A stretch of 47,534 bases of DNA from an uncultured Flammeovirgaceae bacterium (GTDB lineage Bacteria > Bacteroidota > Bacteroidia > Cytophagales > Cyclobacteriaceae). Positions 47,218 to 47,534 of the stretch are shown one piece after another. The notes beneath the pieces were generated by a model. It searched no databases, was not told where the DNA came from, and saw only the letters and a program-made list of their open reading frames with translations. A program made the translations under genes and the position numbers. The DNA lies in assembly GCA_937899105.1 (NCBI GenBank), contig CALBPF010000311.1, positions 1 to 47,534 of the forward strand, in the 5' to 3' direction. Position 1 is the stretch's first letter; every line of letters begins with the position of its first letter.

Positions 47218-47387
47218 AACGGTAGGATTTAATTCAATAGTCTTTTAAAGTAGCTAAATTCTCTTGGCAATAAAAAATGAAATGACCTGCGATGCTCAAG
47301 TTTATCACACGTGCCAAATGTGAAAATCATGCTCAAAAAATAATGAACCTCATATTTGCATTTAGGTCAAGTCGAGGCTTTACTTGT

Positions 47388-47534
47388 CTACTCATCCCTC
47401 AGCTCACGCCTTATAATCTTACCAACATTAGATTTTGGCAGCTCTTCTCTAAATTCAATAAATTTAGGATTCTTATATCTCGTTAGGTTTTCCTGGCAGT
47501 AACCGCGAAGTTCATCCTCGGTAAGCGCAGGATC
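47388..47534 (-). CDS. fadD: Long-chain acyl-CoA ligase, C-terminal end only
   Basis: The minus-strand frame is open from the window edge to TAG at 47388, giving 48 residues: [20 protein letters not shown], then [21 protein letters not shown] and RDE. This is the C-terminal subdomain of long-chain fatty-acid--CoA ligase (FadD); the lysine in NVGKI is the catalytic lysine of adenylate-forming enzymes. The 5' part lies outside the window. The 170-base gap between this stop and the TerB-like gene holds no clear signal. Confidence 0.85.
   Translation of the reverse strand, partial: DPALTEDELRGYCQENLTRYKNPKFIEFREELPKSNVGKIIRRELRDE

Noticed and set aside
47292..47486. Plus-strand open frame near the right edge
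   Set aside because: It overlaps the minus-strand acyl-CoA ligase tail, which has a clear family signature; the plus-strand product has none.

Overview
The window is chromosomal DNA from a Bacteroidota bacterium, most likely a gliding, marine-type Cytophagales (Fulvivirga/Marivirga-like; the genus is my inference). The indicators are two proteins with type IX secretion (T9SS) C-terminal sorting domains, the gliding protein GldC, a CarboxypepD_reg-like TonB receptor, DUF3098, the Bacteroidota ftsX-DUF3098-uppP-truB-ribF gene order, menaquinone synthesis, the Bacteroidota promoter element TAnnTTTG, and weak or absent Shine-Dalgarno sites. I see no tRNA, rRNA, CRISPR array, insertion sequence or prophage. 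No stretch longer than about 170 bases lacks a gene. Both window ends cut through genes.

Left (1-10.7 kb): the 3' part of a giant T9SS-secreted multidomain protein, whose frame is open to base 1, ends at a 12-bp hairpin. On the minus strand follow a small T9SS cargo protein and a MacB/FtsX-type permease. Next (10.8-19.6 kb): a conserved protein family usually mislabelled asparagine synthetase B; a minus-strand run lpxK-porin-miaE; a divergent plus-strand run nif3-like, coiled-coil protein with a decayed zinc ribbon, TPR protein; and a histidine phosphatase.

Middle (19.7-29.8 kb): a partial menaquinone cluster (menI, menF, menD, a helical protein, menE; menB, menC and menA are absent), then an XRE-S24 repressor with a small partner gene, facing pcm across a spacer that holds matching palindromes. 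After pcm come an acyl-CoA thioesterase, a small protein that resembles the DNA polymerase III psi subunit, and a K+-dependent-type membrane pyrophosphatase with a terminator-like hairpin in its leader.

Right (29.8-47.5 kb): a DUF2147 protein; an ECF sigma/anti-sigma pair; the tightly packed ftsX-DUF3098-uppP-truB-ribF-aacS run (cell division, undecaprenyl recycling, tRNA pseudouridine, flavin cofactors, acetoacetate activation); gldC; a TonB receptor paired with an SGNH-fold lipoprotein; a 467-residue protein of unknown role; a CPA1 cation/proton antiporter; an NSS-family sodium symporter with an altered extracellular gate; a TerB-like protein; and the C-terminus of a long-chain acyl-CoA ligase at the right edge.

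Most of this is ordinary core genome. I found no clear new defence or mobile system. The best leads are the TonB receptor/SGNH lipoprotein pair, the S24 repressor with its palindromic sites, the psi-like protein, the NSS gate change, the decayed zinc ribbon, and the two conserved families with misleading names.
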